Positions 1 through 6,193 of a stretch of 8,492 nucleotides of DNA are shown here, in pieces (the stretch's first letter is position 1; every line of letters begins with the position of its first letter). Both the position numbers and the translations under genes were made by a program. The notes below the pieces were generated by a model. The model made no database searches, had not been told where the DNA came from, and was given only the letters and a program-made list of their open reading frames with translations. This stretch comes from Halovenus sp. (GTDB lineage Archaea > Halobacteriota > Halobacteria > Halobacteriales > Haloarculaceae): NCBI GenBank assembly GCA_003551265.1, contig PUMG01000063.1, forward strand, positions 1 through 8,492, written 5' to 3'.

Positions 1-7
1 CAGGAGT

Positions 8-109
8 ATGCCAGACAGTTCAGAACCGGAGATACACGTGGCGTTGCTGGTGCTTCCAGTCCTGCTGATACTGCTCGGCGGAGTGGTCGGATTCATTCTG
101 GCGACCTGA
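8..109 (+). CDS. Small single-helix membrane peptide, or C-terminus of a truncated gene
   Basis: An ATG-to-TGA frame of 33 residues. A short polar, acidic N-terminus (MPDSSEPEIH) is followed by one strongly hydrophobic segment (about residues 11-32) rich in Leu, Val and Gly, so it would be a single-pass membrane peptide. Function is not recognised. It lacks the Lys/Arg-Gly cleavage motif expected before the hydrophobic stretch of an archaeal class III signal peptide, so it is unlikely to be a pilin. A GGAG at 3-6 is only one base from the ATG, too close for a normal Shine-Dalgarno site. The frame is also open to the left window edge, so this may be the tail of a longer protein whose start lies outside. 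Small membrane peptides of this kind are common but poorly annotated in haloarchaea. Confidence 0.4.
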   Translation: MPDSSEPEIHVALLVLPVLLILLGGVVGFILAT

Positions 110-161
110 TCACAACTCACCGCTCTTCGCACAGGTCTCCGACCCTCTGTCAAGCCGAACA

Positions 162-168
162 GTTTTCA
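162..168 (+). promoter_or_regulatory. Weak candidate TATA element for the 201-residue membrane protein
   Basis: The 83-base gap 110-192 contains one T-rich patch (TTTT at 162-165) preceded by a purine-containing CCGAAC that could act as a BRE. It lies about 28 bases before the ATG at 193, the spacing expected for a leaderless haloarchaeal transcript. No Shine-Dalgarno sequence precedes that ATG, which fits a leaderless start. The match to a TATA consensus is poor, so this is an inference from position. Nothing else was seen in the gap. Confidence 0.25.
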
Positions 169-192
169 CCCCACCCAAGGTGTGTACACAGT

Positions 193-798
193 ATGTGGGT
201 CAGGTCGGAGTACACGAGTGAACTGGCTGTGCTTGCTGCGTGGGTCTCACTGCTCGTCCCGTGGAACGTCGTCTACCACACCCGTGCCACCGTCGAGGGC
301 TTTCCGATTGTGGAGGGAACCGTGTTCTTTCTGCGGTTTGCCTTCTTCGAACTCCAGTTTCGACAGGACACAATCGTCGAGGGCGAACTCGGTATCGAGA
401 ACGTCGCCGAACTGCTCGAAGTCACCTACCCCGGGACTGAACTTGCGGCGAACGTCTACATCACGTCTCCGCCGACATCGGCGACGTTCTACGACGGGAC
501 GCTCTGGCAGGCCAGCGTGCTCTGGACGGTCGCGGCCGCCGCGCTGGCGCTGGCGTTCGCACTCAGCATCGCACTGTACTTCCGGACGGATGAAACCGTC
601 GAGCGCCTTCCCGTGAGCGAGGTTCGTCTCATGGGTATCTTGCTGGGAATCGCAACAGTCGGGATGGTCGGTGCGTCCGTCCTCTACTACCTCGAACGCG
701 ACGTGGTCGGCACCCCAGTTCCGGCGGGCGTGGTCGTCGTCGGTGCGTTCTCGCTCGTTCTCCTGCGGACGAAGCCGCTCCCCGAAGACGAAAAGTGA
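193..798 (+). CDS. Haloarchaeal four-helix membrane protein of unknown function (DUF7549-like)
   Basis: A 201-residue integral membrane protein. Hydrophobic segments are visible at about residues 9-29, 109-130, 145-166 and 174-191. Between the first and second is an 80-residue, mostly polar loop (30-108) containing aromatic-rich stretches (FFLRFAFFELQF), probably on the outer face. The C-terminus is short and charged (PLPEDEK). The N-terminal pattern WVRSEY..ELAVL..W...L.PW is familiar to me from haloarchaeal membrane proteins catalogued as DUF7549; this is from memory and not verified. No catalytic motif, metal-binding cluster or transporter signature is visible, so I assign no function. The ATG at 193 is chosen because the conserved-looking N-terminus begins there and it sits at leaderless spacing from the T-rich patch at 162. 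The following pilus-type gene has its own promoter, so the two need not share a transcript. Confidence 0.8.
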   Translation: MWVRSEYTSELAVLAAWVSLLVPWNVVYHTRATVEGFPIVEGTVFFLRFAFFELQFRQDTIVEGELGIENVAELLEVTYPGTELAANVYITSPPTSATFYDGTLWQASVLWTVAAAALALAFALSIALYFRTDETVERLPVSEVRLMGILLGIATVGMVGASVLYYLERDVVGTPVPAGVVVVGAFSLVLLRTKPLPEDEK

Positions 799-817
799 GC
801 CTCAAGACCAAGCACGA

Positions 818-825
818 TTTAAATA
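818..825 (+). promoter_or_regulatory. TATA box (TTTAAATA) of the secretion ATPase/platform operon
   Basis: TTTAAATA at 818-825 is the best archaeal TATA-box match in the window. It lies in the 150-base gap between the membrane protein and the ATPase gene. With the usual spacing, transcription would start near 847-850, giving a leader of about 100 bases before the ATG at 949. A long leader is less usual in haloarchaea than a leaderless start and leaves room for post-transcriptional control. The call rests on sequence match and position only. Confidence 0.55.
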
Positions 826-848
826 CGTGGCTACGTAACATGAGAGTA

Positions 849-948
849 ACTGACGAACTCAGAGGGAGTACCAGGCCTGTCCTCGCCACGACTATGACGA
901 GAAATCGGTGATGGCGAACGACACACCCTCTCAGACGTCCGCTCACAG
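849..948 (+). other. Predicted 5' leader of the secretion ATPase gene, with an out-of-frame upstream ORF
   Basis: From the inferred start near 849 to the ATG at 949 there is no clear Shine-Dalgarno site close to the start codon; the only purine-rich run (GAGGGAG, 862-868) is 80 bases away. An ATG at 911 opens a 46-codon frame that ends with TGA at 1049-1051, so it overlaps the first 100 bases of the ATPase gene in another frame. It begins MANDTPSQTSAH, a composition common at haloarchaeal protein starts, then becomes Arg-rich, which is not. The segment could be a leader ORF, a chance open frame, or a sign that the ATPase start is misplaced by a sequencing frameshift. The palindrome CAGGCCTG lies at 872-879. 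Confidence 0.25.
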
Positions 949-2646
949 ATGTCCGAACCTGACCACACGCAGGAGGATTCGACCGGTGACCAGCGCTCGA
1001 ACCCGGTTTCGGGTGTTCGGGGCTGGCTGTCACGCACGGCCCGGTTGTTGACCGGGTCACAGATCGACGTCGGGGAGTACGACCCGAGGCGTCACGAGCC
1101 GCTGGTCTCGTTCGACGGACTCGATGGATACGAGGAGGTTGGGCGCTACTGGGTGGACGCCCCGTTCGCGTTCGTCTCTCTCAACTACCGGTCCGACGAG
1201 AGCAAACACTACTACCACGTCGTCGAGCCGACGCTCACCGAGTTCGAAATGGACTTGCTGGACCGGCTGTTCGAAGATGTCCGCGGACCGCTACTGTACC
1301 GTGATGAGCTGGCAGAGAACCCGGAACGGGCGTTGCGCGAGGAGACAGCGGCACGACTCGAAGAGTACGGCGTTCGAATCACCGACGAGACGTTCTACCG
1401 TCTGTTCTACTACCTGCACCGCTCGTTTCAGGGATACGGAAAACTCGATCCGTTGCTGGGTGACTCACACATCGAGGATATCTCGTGTGACGGACCCAAC
1501 ATTCCGGTGTTCATCTACCACGACGAGTACACAGACATCGAGACGAGCGTCTCCTTCGAGCCACAGGAGCTTGCAGACTTCGTCATCCAGCTCGCCCAGC
1601 GGTCAGGTCGTCACATCTCGATTTCCGACCCGGTTATCTCGACGACGCTCCCAGACGGCTCGCGCGTCGAACTCGCACTCGGCGAGGAGGTGACGCCGAA
1701 AGGTTCGGCGTTCACTATCCGGAAGTACTCCGACACACCCTTTACGCCGATAGACCTGCTCAATTACGGAACCGCGAATGCCAAGATGCTGGCGTTTCTG
1801 TGGCTGGCCATCGAGCACAACAAATCGCTTCTTTTCGCTGGCGGGACCGCCTCCGGCAAGACGACGTCGATGAACGCACTCTCGATGTTCCTCCCGCCTC
1901 GTTCGAAGGTCATCACCATCGAGGATACCCGTGAACTCTCGCTGTATCACGACAACTGGCTGTCGTCGGTGACCCGCGAACGGATGGGGGACTCGGACAT
2001 CTCGATGTACGGACTGTTGCGCTCTGCGCTCCGTCACCGGCCGGAGTACATCCTCGTCGGTGAGGTTCGCGGGGAGGAGGCGATTACGCTGTTTCAGGCG
2101 ATGAACACCGGGCACACGACGTTCTCGACGATGCACGCCGACTCGGTACAGACAGTCATCAACCGACTGGAGAACGAGCCGATAAACGTACCCAGACCGA
2201 TGGTGAGTTCCCTCGACCTGCTGTGGGTGCAGGTGCTCACTCGCTCGGGAGGAGAGCGGGTTCGACGGGCGAAGACGCTGGCCGAAATCGAGGGAATCGA
2301 CCAGCGAACCGGCGAACTCGACTACTCGAACACCTACACCTGGGACTCACAGACAGACTCCTTCCAGGAGTACGGCTCCGCTCTGCTCGAAGACATCCGC
2401 GAAGAGCGTGGCTGGAGCCAATCCGAACTGCTCGAAGAGCTCGAAAACCGCAAGGCGTTCCTCCGGTATCTCCAGGCGAAACAGGTGACTGACTACCGCC
2501 GGTTCACCGCGATGGTCAACAAGTACTACGCCGACGCCGATGCTGTCATGACCCAGATACAGCGCGAGAGCACCGAACTCGTCGACGGGAAAGCGCGCGC
2601 TGACGAGCGAACGGAGGTGCCAGCAGACAGTGAACATGAGAGGTGA
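949..2646 (+). CDS. PilB-type type II/IV secretion ATPase (GspE/TadA/ArlI superfamily)
   Basis: A 565-residue cytoplasmic hexameric ATPase expected to power assembly of a type IV pilus-like filament. An acidic, probably disordered N-terminus (1-45) leads to an N-terminal domain (about 60-260) with the archaeal signature IEDISCDG (175-182). The RecA-like core follows: Walker A GGTASGKT (298-305, Lys304), Asp box TIEDTREL (323-330), Walker B region ILVGEVRG (368-375) with Glu372, and His box GHTTFSTMHAD (388-398). All key residues are intact, so it should be active. A helical, charged C-terminal extension (about 480-565) follows the core. The start is the only ATG in this frame downstream of the stop at 895-897. 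The next gene encodes the matching membrane platform. Its large double-module partner and the absence of archaellum genes favour a PilB-type rather than ArlI role; which haloarchaeal PilB paralogue it is cannot be told. Confidence 0.93.
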   Translation: MSEPDHTQEDSTGDQRSNPVSGVRGWLSRTARLLTGSQIDVGEYDPRRHEPLVSFDGLDGYEEVGRYWVDAPFAFVSLNYRSDESKHYYHVVEPTLTEFEMDLLDRLFEDVRGPLLYRDELAENPERALREETAARLEEYGVRITDETFYRLFYYLHRSFQGYGKLDPLLGDSHIEDISCDGPNIPVFIYHDEYTDIETSVSFEPQELADFVIQLAQRSGRHISISDPVISTTLPDGSRVELALGEEVTPKGSAFTIRKYSDTPFTPIDLLNYGTANAKMLAFLWLAIEHNKSLLFAGGTASGKTTSMNALSMFLPPRSKVITIEDTRELSLYHDNWLSSVTRERMGDSDISMYGLLRSALRHRPEYILVGEVRGEEAITLFQAMNTGHTTFSTMHADSVQTVINRLENEPINVPRPMVSSLDLLWVQVLTRSGGERVRRAKTLAEIEGIDQRTGELDYSNTYTWDSQTDSFQEYGSALLEDIREERGWSQSELLEELENRKAFLRYLQAKQVTDYRRFTAMVNKYYADADAVMTQIQRESTELVDGKARADERTEVPADSEHER

Positions 2647-2648
2647 CA

Positions 2649-2704
2649 CCCACCGTGTCATCACCAGCGGGTCTGTCTCGCTGAATCAGCAGACGACAGG
2701 TGGG
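2649..2704 (+). promoter_or_regulatory. Structured ATPase-platform intergenic region that may mask the platform's ribosome-binding site
   Basis: The 60-base gap has no AT-rich promoter element, so the platform gene is probably read from the ATPase transcript. A local hairpin can form at 2674-2695: TGTCT (2674-2678) pairs with AGACG (2691-2695), including one G-U pair, and GCTG (2680-2683) pairs with CAGC (2687-2690). C2679 is bulged and AAT is the loop. Outside it, CCCACC (2649-2654) is exactly complementary to GGTGGG (2699-2704), which contains the only Shine-Dalgarno-like sequence (AGGTG, 2698-2702) before the ATG at 2707. The left arm begins three bases after the ATPase stop codon, so a terminating ribosome would cover it. 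Pairing was worked out by eye; no folding energy was calculated. Confidence 0.35.
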
Positions 2705-2706
2705 CG

Positions 2707-5187
2707 ATGAACGGACTCTGGCTGCTCCCGTCACTGGTTGCGGTCGTGATTATCGCCGCGTATCTCGGCGGGAAAGTCAGCGCCCGTACCGAGGAGTTTC
2801 TCAACCGGGTTGGACGTGTCTTATTCGGACGGTTCGTTACGCCCAACAGGAGACGCGAGCTGCGAATCGAGTCGGCGTTCATCGAGACAACCTACCGGAC
2901 GTACGTGGCGAAGACGTACCTGTTCGTCGTCCTCGGTGTTGTCGCTGGTACCATCGCCGGTGCGTACGTGCTCGCAGGCGTACTGGCCAACCTGAACACC
3001 ATCGTCCAGACCCTCGCGGGATTGCCACAAGCGATGACCGCTCCGTTCGGAATTCACCCCGGCTGGGAGCGTGAGTTCGCCAGCACGACCTGGTGGACGG
3101 TCGTCGTTGGCGGCGGAGCAGTTGTCGGTGTTCTCACCGGCGTCCTCGCATACGTGTTCCGCTGGAAGCTTCCCGAGGATAGAGCCGCAATCCGACAGCG
3201 GAGCATCGACGAAGGGCTCCCGCGAACGACCGCGTTCATGTACGCGCTCTCACGAGGCGACATGGAGTTTCCACAGATACTCCAGACGGTCGCAGAACAC
3301 GGTGGCGTCTTCGGTGAGACAGCAAACGAGTTCGCTGTGGCGAGCAGGGAGATGTCCCTGTTCGGCAGGGATATGATCACGGCGATGCGCCGGATGACCG
3401 AGCGAACCCCCAGTGAACAGTTCAGGGTGTTCTCGGAGAACCTCTCGAGCGTACTCCAGAGCGGCCGAAACCTCTCGTCGTTTCTCGACGAACAGCATCG
3501 GCGCTTCCGCGAGGACGCCGAGGACCGCCAGGAGGAGGTTCTCGAAGTGCTCGAGACGATTGCCGAGGGCTACGTCACGGTGCTGGTTGCGGGTGTGCTG
3601 TTCCTCATTACCATCTTGCTCGTGTTTGGGCTGACGCTGACTGACACGCTGTGGTTCCTGCAGCTCATTATCTATCTCATCGTTCCTCTCATCAGCATCG
3701 GGTTCGCCGTCTACCTCCAGCGCAAGCTCGACCAGCTTGGTATCGCCAGACGACGCGGTGGAGACATCCTCGACAGGATGGACATCTCGACACCGGTCCC
3801 ACCGGAGCCAACCACGGCCGCACACAGACCCGACGGCGGACTCACAGACACACGCGAACAGGACAACCGACAGATGCTCGCCAGCTACGACCGCGTTCGC
3901 TGGCTGAAGCAAACCCTGCGAAGTCCTGCTCGGCGTGTTCTTGCACGGCCCGAAACGCTTCTGTGGGTCGCCGTCCCGCTCGCGGTCCTCGTCTTCGTCT
4001 TCCGGGTGCCGACCGCGCTTGCAGGCGACGGCGTTGCAGTTCGAGTGCTCGACGACCTCATCGTGCAGTCGGTGTTGCTGGCGCTGGTACCGTACGCCAT
4101 CGCCCGGGAGATACACAAGCGCCGCATCGACCGCATCGAGGCATCGACGCCCGACCTGCTCGAACGTCTCGCCAGCCTCAACGAGGCAGGGATGTCTGTC
4201 GTCGAGGGGTTCAATCGGATGCGCGGGAGCGACCTCGGCGTGCTCACACCCGAAGTGGACCGCATCTGGCGGGACATGCAACACGGCGCGAACATCGACG
4301 ACGCACTCGTCCGGTTCGGTCGACGGATTCGGACGACGGCTATCACACGCATCGTCGTGTTGCTGACGAACGCGACTCGTGCGAGCGGCGAGATGGGTCC
4401 GGTACTCCGGATTGCCGCCGAACAGGCCCGTGCGGAGGTGAGCCTTCGCCGCAAACGCCGCCAGCGGATGCTCACCTATCTGGTCATCATCTACGTCTCG
4501 TTCGTCGTCTTTCTGGTCATCATCGCGGCCATCAACGAGGTGCTCGTGCCAAGTCTCCCCGACCACGCACCGATTCCCGAGGCCGACGAACTCGAACAGT
4601 TCGGACCCAGTCCCGACGTGTTCACCCGCATCGGTGATGTCGACCAGGCGGCGTACACGCTCGTGTTCTTTCACGCTGCGTTGATTCAGGCCGTCTGTGC
4701 GGGTTTCATCGCAGGCCAACTCGGTGAAGGCACGCTCCGAGACGGCGCCAAACACGCCGCGATCATGCTCACTATCGCGTACGTGGCGGTGCTCTTGCTC
4801 AGCGCACCCGTCGCCTCGGTGTCCGCATTCGACACGACCAGCGACGGTGAGTCGGTGTTCATCAACTCCGCGTCGCTCTCCGAGGGTGGGTTTGTCGCCA
4901 TCTACGACGGCGACAGCCTCGAAGACGACGATACTCAGTTACTCGGCCACAGCGAGTATCTTCCGGCCGGCACGCACAGCGACTTACGGGTTCCGTTACA
5001 GCACGGCGACATAAATGAAAGTAAGCAGGTGTTACTCGTCGTCCACCGAGATACGACGGGAACCGGAACGTTCGACTTCGAACTGCCGTATCGACCCGGC
5101 GAGGGTCAGGCTGACCGCCCCTACGACACGGTTGCCGAGGGGGGGACCATCGGCGTGCCGGTCAACGTCGTCTACATCGGTGAGTGA
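2707..5187 (+). CDS. PilC/TadC-type membrane platform: two GspF modules plus an external DUF7282-like domain
   Basis: An 826-residue membrane protein expected to anchor the upstream ATPase and guide pilin insertion. Hydrophobic helices lie at about 3-22, 69-94, 128-151, 286-310, 315-337, 414-434, 447-466, 589-614, 646-670 and 683-703. Two cytoplasmic GspF (T2SSF) modules sit at about 165-285 and 475-588, joined by a polar linker (338-412) with PVPPEPTT. The basic loops fall on the predicted inner side. With ten helices and the N-terminus outside, both GspF modules lie inside and the C-terminus outside. That tail (705-826) has the motifs EGGFVAIYDG, SEYLPAGTH, VHRDTTGTGTFDF and DRPYDT, which resemble the haloarchaeal surface domain DUF7282 (from memory). 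This makes the protein longer than a plain double-module platform. The ATG at 2707 is the only usable start after the ATPase stop in the same frame. Confidence 0.9.
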   Translation: MNGLWLLPSLVAVVIIAAYLGGKVSARTEEFLNRVGRVLFGRFVTPNRRRELRIESAFIETTYRTYVAKTYLFVVLGVVAGTIAGAYVLAGVLANLNTIVQTLAGLPQAMTAPFGIHPGWEREFASTTWWTVVVGGGAVVGVLTGVLAYVFRWKLPEDRAAIRQRSIDEGLPRTTAFMYALSRGDMEFPQILQTVAEHGGVFGETANEFAVASREMSLFGRDMITAMRRMTERTPSEQFRVFSENLSSVLQSGRNLSSFLDEQHRRFREDAEDRQEEVLEVLETIAEGYVTVLVAGVLFLITILLVFGLTLTDTLWFLQLIIYLIVPLISIGFAVYLQRKLDQLGIARRRGGDILDRMDISTPVPPEPTTAAHRPDGGLTDTREQDNRQMLASYDRVRWLKQTLRSPARRVLARPETLLWVAVPLAVLVFVFRVPTALAGDGVAVRVLDDLIVQSVLLALVPYAIAREIHKRRIDRIEASTPDLLERLASLNEAGMSVVEGFNRMRGSDLGVLTPEVDRIWRDMQHGANIDDALVRFGRRIRTTAITRIVVLLTNATRASGEMGPVLRIAAEQARAEVSLRRKRRQRMLTYLVIIYVSFVVFLVIIAAINEVLVPSLPDHAPIPEADELEQFGPSPDVFTRIGDVDQAAYTLVFFHAALIQAVCAGFIAGQLGEGTLRDGAKHAAIMLTIAYVAVLLLSAPVASVSAFDTTSDGESVFINSASLSEGGFVAIYDGDSLEDDDTQLLGHSEYLPAGTHSDLRVPLQHGDINESKQVLLVVHRDTTGTGTFDFELPYRPGEGQADRPYDTVAEGGTIGVPVNVVYIGE

Positions 5188-5245
5188 CTGCCCGAGAAGC
5201 GGAACTGGTGACCGACACTCCGAGCGTTACCCACCAGTACGAAAC

Positions 5246-5258
5246 CGGAAAGGTTGGG
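5246..5258 (+). promoter_or_regulatory. Weak candidate promoter for the 90-residue protein
   Basis: CGGAAAGGTTGGG at 5246-5258 has a purine-rich BRE-like half followed by a degenerate TATA-like half. Its centre is about 28 bases before the ATG at 5283, the spacing expected for a leaderless haloarchaeal transcript. The TATA match is poor (GTTGGG rather than TTTAWA), so it is listed mainly because it supports the shorter start of the downstream gene. Confidence 0.25.
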
Positions 5259-5282
5259 TGTTCGGAGACCAACGTGTTCGTG

Positions 5283-5555
5283 ATGGGAACCGAAGACACC
5301 GCCAGCGCGAACGGCGTGGCGGCGACGTACCACGAGAGTGAGAACGAACGGGTGCTGACGTTCCGTACCGGCGACCGACAGGTGGCTGTGGCACAGAACA
5401 CTGACGGCTACGCGATGGTGAAAGTTCGTGACGAACGGGGCGAGCGAGAACGCTACTACGGCTTCGACATGGCGCTCGACCACGCCGGAGAGTTGCTCGG
5501 CGTCTCCCCACACGACCTCCCGGTTCCGGAGGCAGCCGCAGATATGGGAATGTGA
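5283..5555 (+). CDS. Small acidic soluble protein of unknown function (possibly DUF7111-like)
   Basis: A 90-residue soluble protein, acidic overall, with no membrane helix or signal peptide. The middle looks like a small beta-rich domain (RVLTFRTGDRQVAVAQN, then GYAMVKVR). A motif YYGFDMALDHAGELLGV follows, and the tail is PVPEAAADMGM. The pattern recalls a haloarchaeal family that I believe is catalogued as DUF7111; this is unverified and no function is known to me. The start is uncertain. A GTG at 5184 would give 123 residues and overlap the platform's stop codon by four bases (GTGA), suggesting translational coupling, and a GTG at 5208 is also possible. I prefer the ATG at 5283 because the conserved-looking sequence begins just after it, the extra 33 residues look unlike a folded haloarchaeal segment, and a promoter-like element sits 28 bases upstream. 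Its position suggests, but does not show, a link to the pilus module. Confidence 0.7.
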   Translation: MGTEDTASANGVAATYHESENERVLTFRTGDRQVAVAQNTDGYAMVKVRDERGERERYYGFDMALDHAGELLGVSPHDLPVPEAAADMGM

Positions 5556-5594
5556 GACTTGCTGGCGAAAATCCAACAGCCCTGCTTCCCTAGC

Positions 5595-5600
5595 TTTATC
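5595..5600 (+). promoter_or_regulatory. Candidate TATA box (TTTATC) for the split mgtE operon
   Basis: TTTATC at 5595-5600 lies in the 68-base gap before the first MgtE half, with its centre about 26 bases from the ATG at 5624. That matches a leaderless haloarchaeal promoter, and no Shine-Dalgarno sequence precedes the ATG. The upstream bases (CCCTAG) are not a good BRE. The element separates the Mg2+ transporter transcript from the pilus-type operon. Confidence 0.45.
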
Positions 5601-5623
5601 GGTCCGCTGTACCACTGGCGAGT

Positions 5624-6193
5624 ATGAACGCGCGGCGAGAGTTCTGGAGTATCTACCGCCAGTCCATCCCTGTCCTGCTGGTTGCGCTGCTGGGTGGCCT
5701 GTTCGCGGGTCTCGTTCTCGAAGGGTTGCTGGAGAGCATCGAGCGGTTTCCCGGACTGCTGGTGATGGTGCCGGTGTTTCTTGCGACTCGCGGGAACGTC
5801 TACGGCGCACTCGGTGGCCGTATTTCGAGCGGGCTTCATCAGGGTCTCATCGAACCCCGGTTCGAACGGAGTGAGCGCCTCCTCAACGCCATCCTCGCCT
5901 CGTTCGTCAACGGCATCGGCATCTCGGTCGTCATCGGTGTCGTCACCTGGCTGGCACTGGCGGTCATCGGCTGGGAGCGAGCGCTGCTCGTCGAGTTCGT
6001 CCTCATAATGCTCATCGCAGGTGTGTTGACCTCCGTCGTGTTAATTGTCGGTCTCCTCATCTTGCTGTTCGTGGGCTTCAGGCGCGGGTTCGACCCCGAC
6101 AACCTCGTCGGTCCCATCGTGACCACGCTCGGTGATATCTTCGGCATGGCGTTTCTGTTCTTCTCGGTCTGGCTCGTCGGGGTGTTGCTCTGA
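5624..6193 (+). CDS. MgtE-type Mg2+ transporter, first membrane half
   Basis: A 189-residue membrane protein consisting of one MgtE integral-membrane domain with about five helices (roughly 13-36, 43-57, 87-112, 122-150 and 165-188). The family's pore features are visible: VPVFLATRGN (49-58) in the position of the usual P...GGN motif, FDPDN (156-160) in the place of the family's DP motif, and TTLGDIFGM (167-175) near the C-terminus. Asp171 aligns by motif with the Mg2+-coordinating Asp in the last helix of bacterial MgtE. The cytoplasmic N domain and CBS pair that sense Mg2+ in bacterial MgtE are absent. The next gene encodes a second MgtE domain and overlaps by one base (TGATG), so the two products probably form one heteromeric pore with the two-domain layout of eukaryotic SLC41. 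The transported ion is inferred from the family; Co2+ or other divalent ions are possible. Confidence 0.88.
   Translation: MNARREFWSIYRQSIPVLLVALLGGLFAGLVLEGLLESIERFPGLLVMVPVFLATRGNVYGALGGRISSGLHQGLIEPRFERSERLLNAILASFVNGIGISVVIGVVTWLALAVIGWERALLVEFVLIMLIAGVLTSVVLIVGLLILLFVGFRRGFDPDNLVGPIVTTLGDIFGMAFLFFSVWLVGVLL
6179..6184 (+). promoter_or_regulatory. Ribosome-binding site for the second MgtE half, inside the first gene
   Basis: GGGGTG at 6179-6184 lies eight bases before the ATG at 6193. It matches part of the GGAGGTGA Shine-Dalgarno consensus. Because the upstream stop and downstream start share one base (TGATG), this site with the overlap would let terminating ribosomes restart and make the two halves in similar amounts. 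It supports 6193 as the second gene's start. Confidence 0.45.

Noticed and set aside
8..109. The 33-residue peptide as a pilin for the downstream secretion genes
   Set aside because: It has no Lys/Arg-Gly processing motif before the hydrophobic segment and no C-terminal globular part.
872..879. Palindrome CAGGCCTG in the ATPase leader as a possible operator
   Set aside because: An eight-base palindrome is expected by chance in GC-rich DNA, and no second copy was found near another promoter in the window.
3651..4637. A 328-codon plus-strand frame inside the platform gene
   Set aside because: Its translation is Arg/His/Thr-rich with no domain, typical of a +1 shadow of a GC-rich gene.
3250..4755. 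A 501-codon open frame on the minus strand opposite the platform gene
   Set aside because: It is fully antisense to a well-supported PilC-type gene. Long mirror frames are normal in GC-rich haloarchaeal coding DNA, and its translation shows no recognisable domain or membrane pattern.
949..5187. Reading the ATPase and platform as archaellum ArlI/ArlJ
   Set aside because: No archaellin or other arl/fla gene is present, and the platform has two GspF modules plus a surface domain, which fits a PilC-type protein better than ArlJ.
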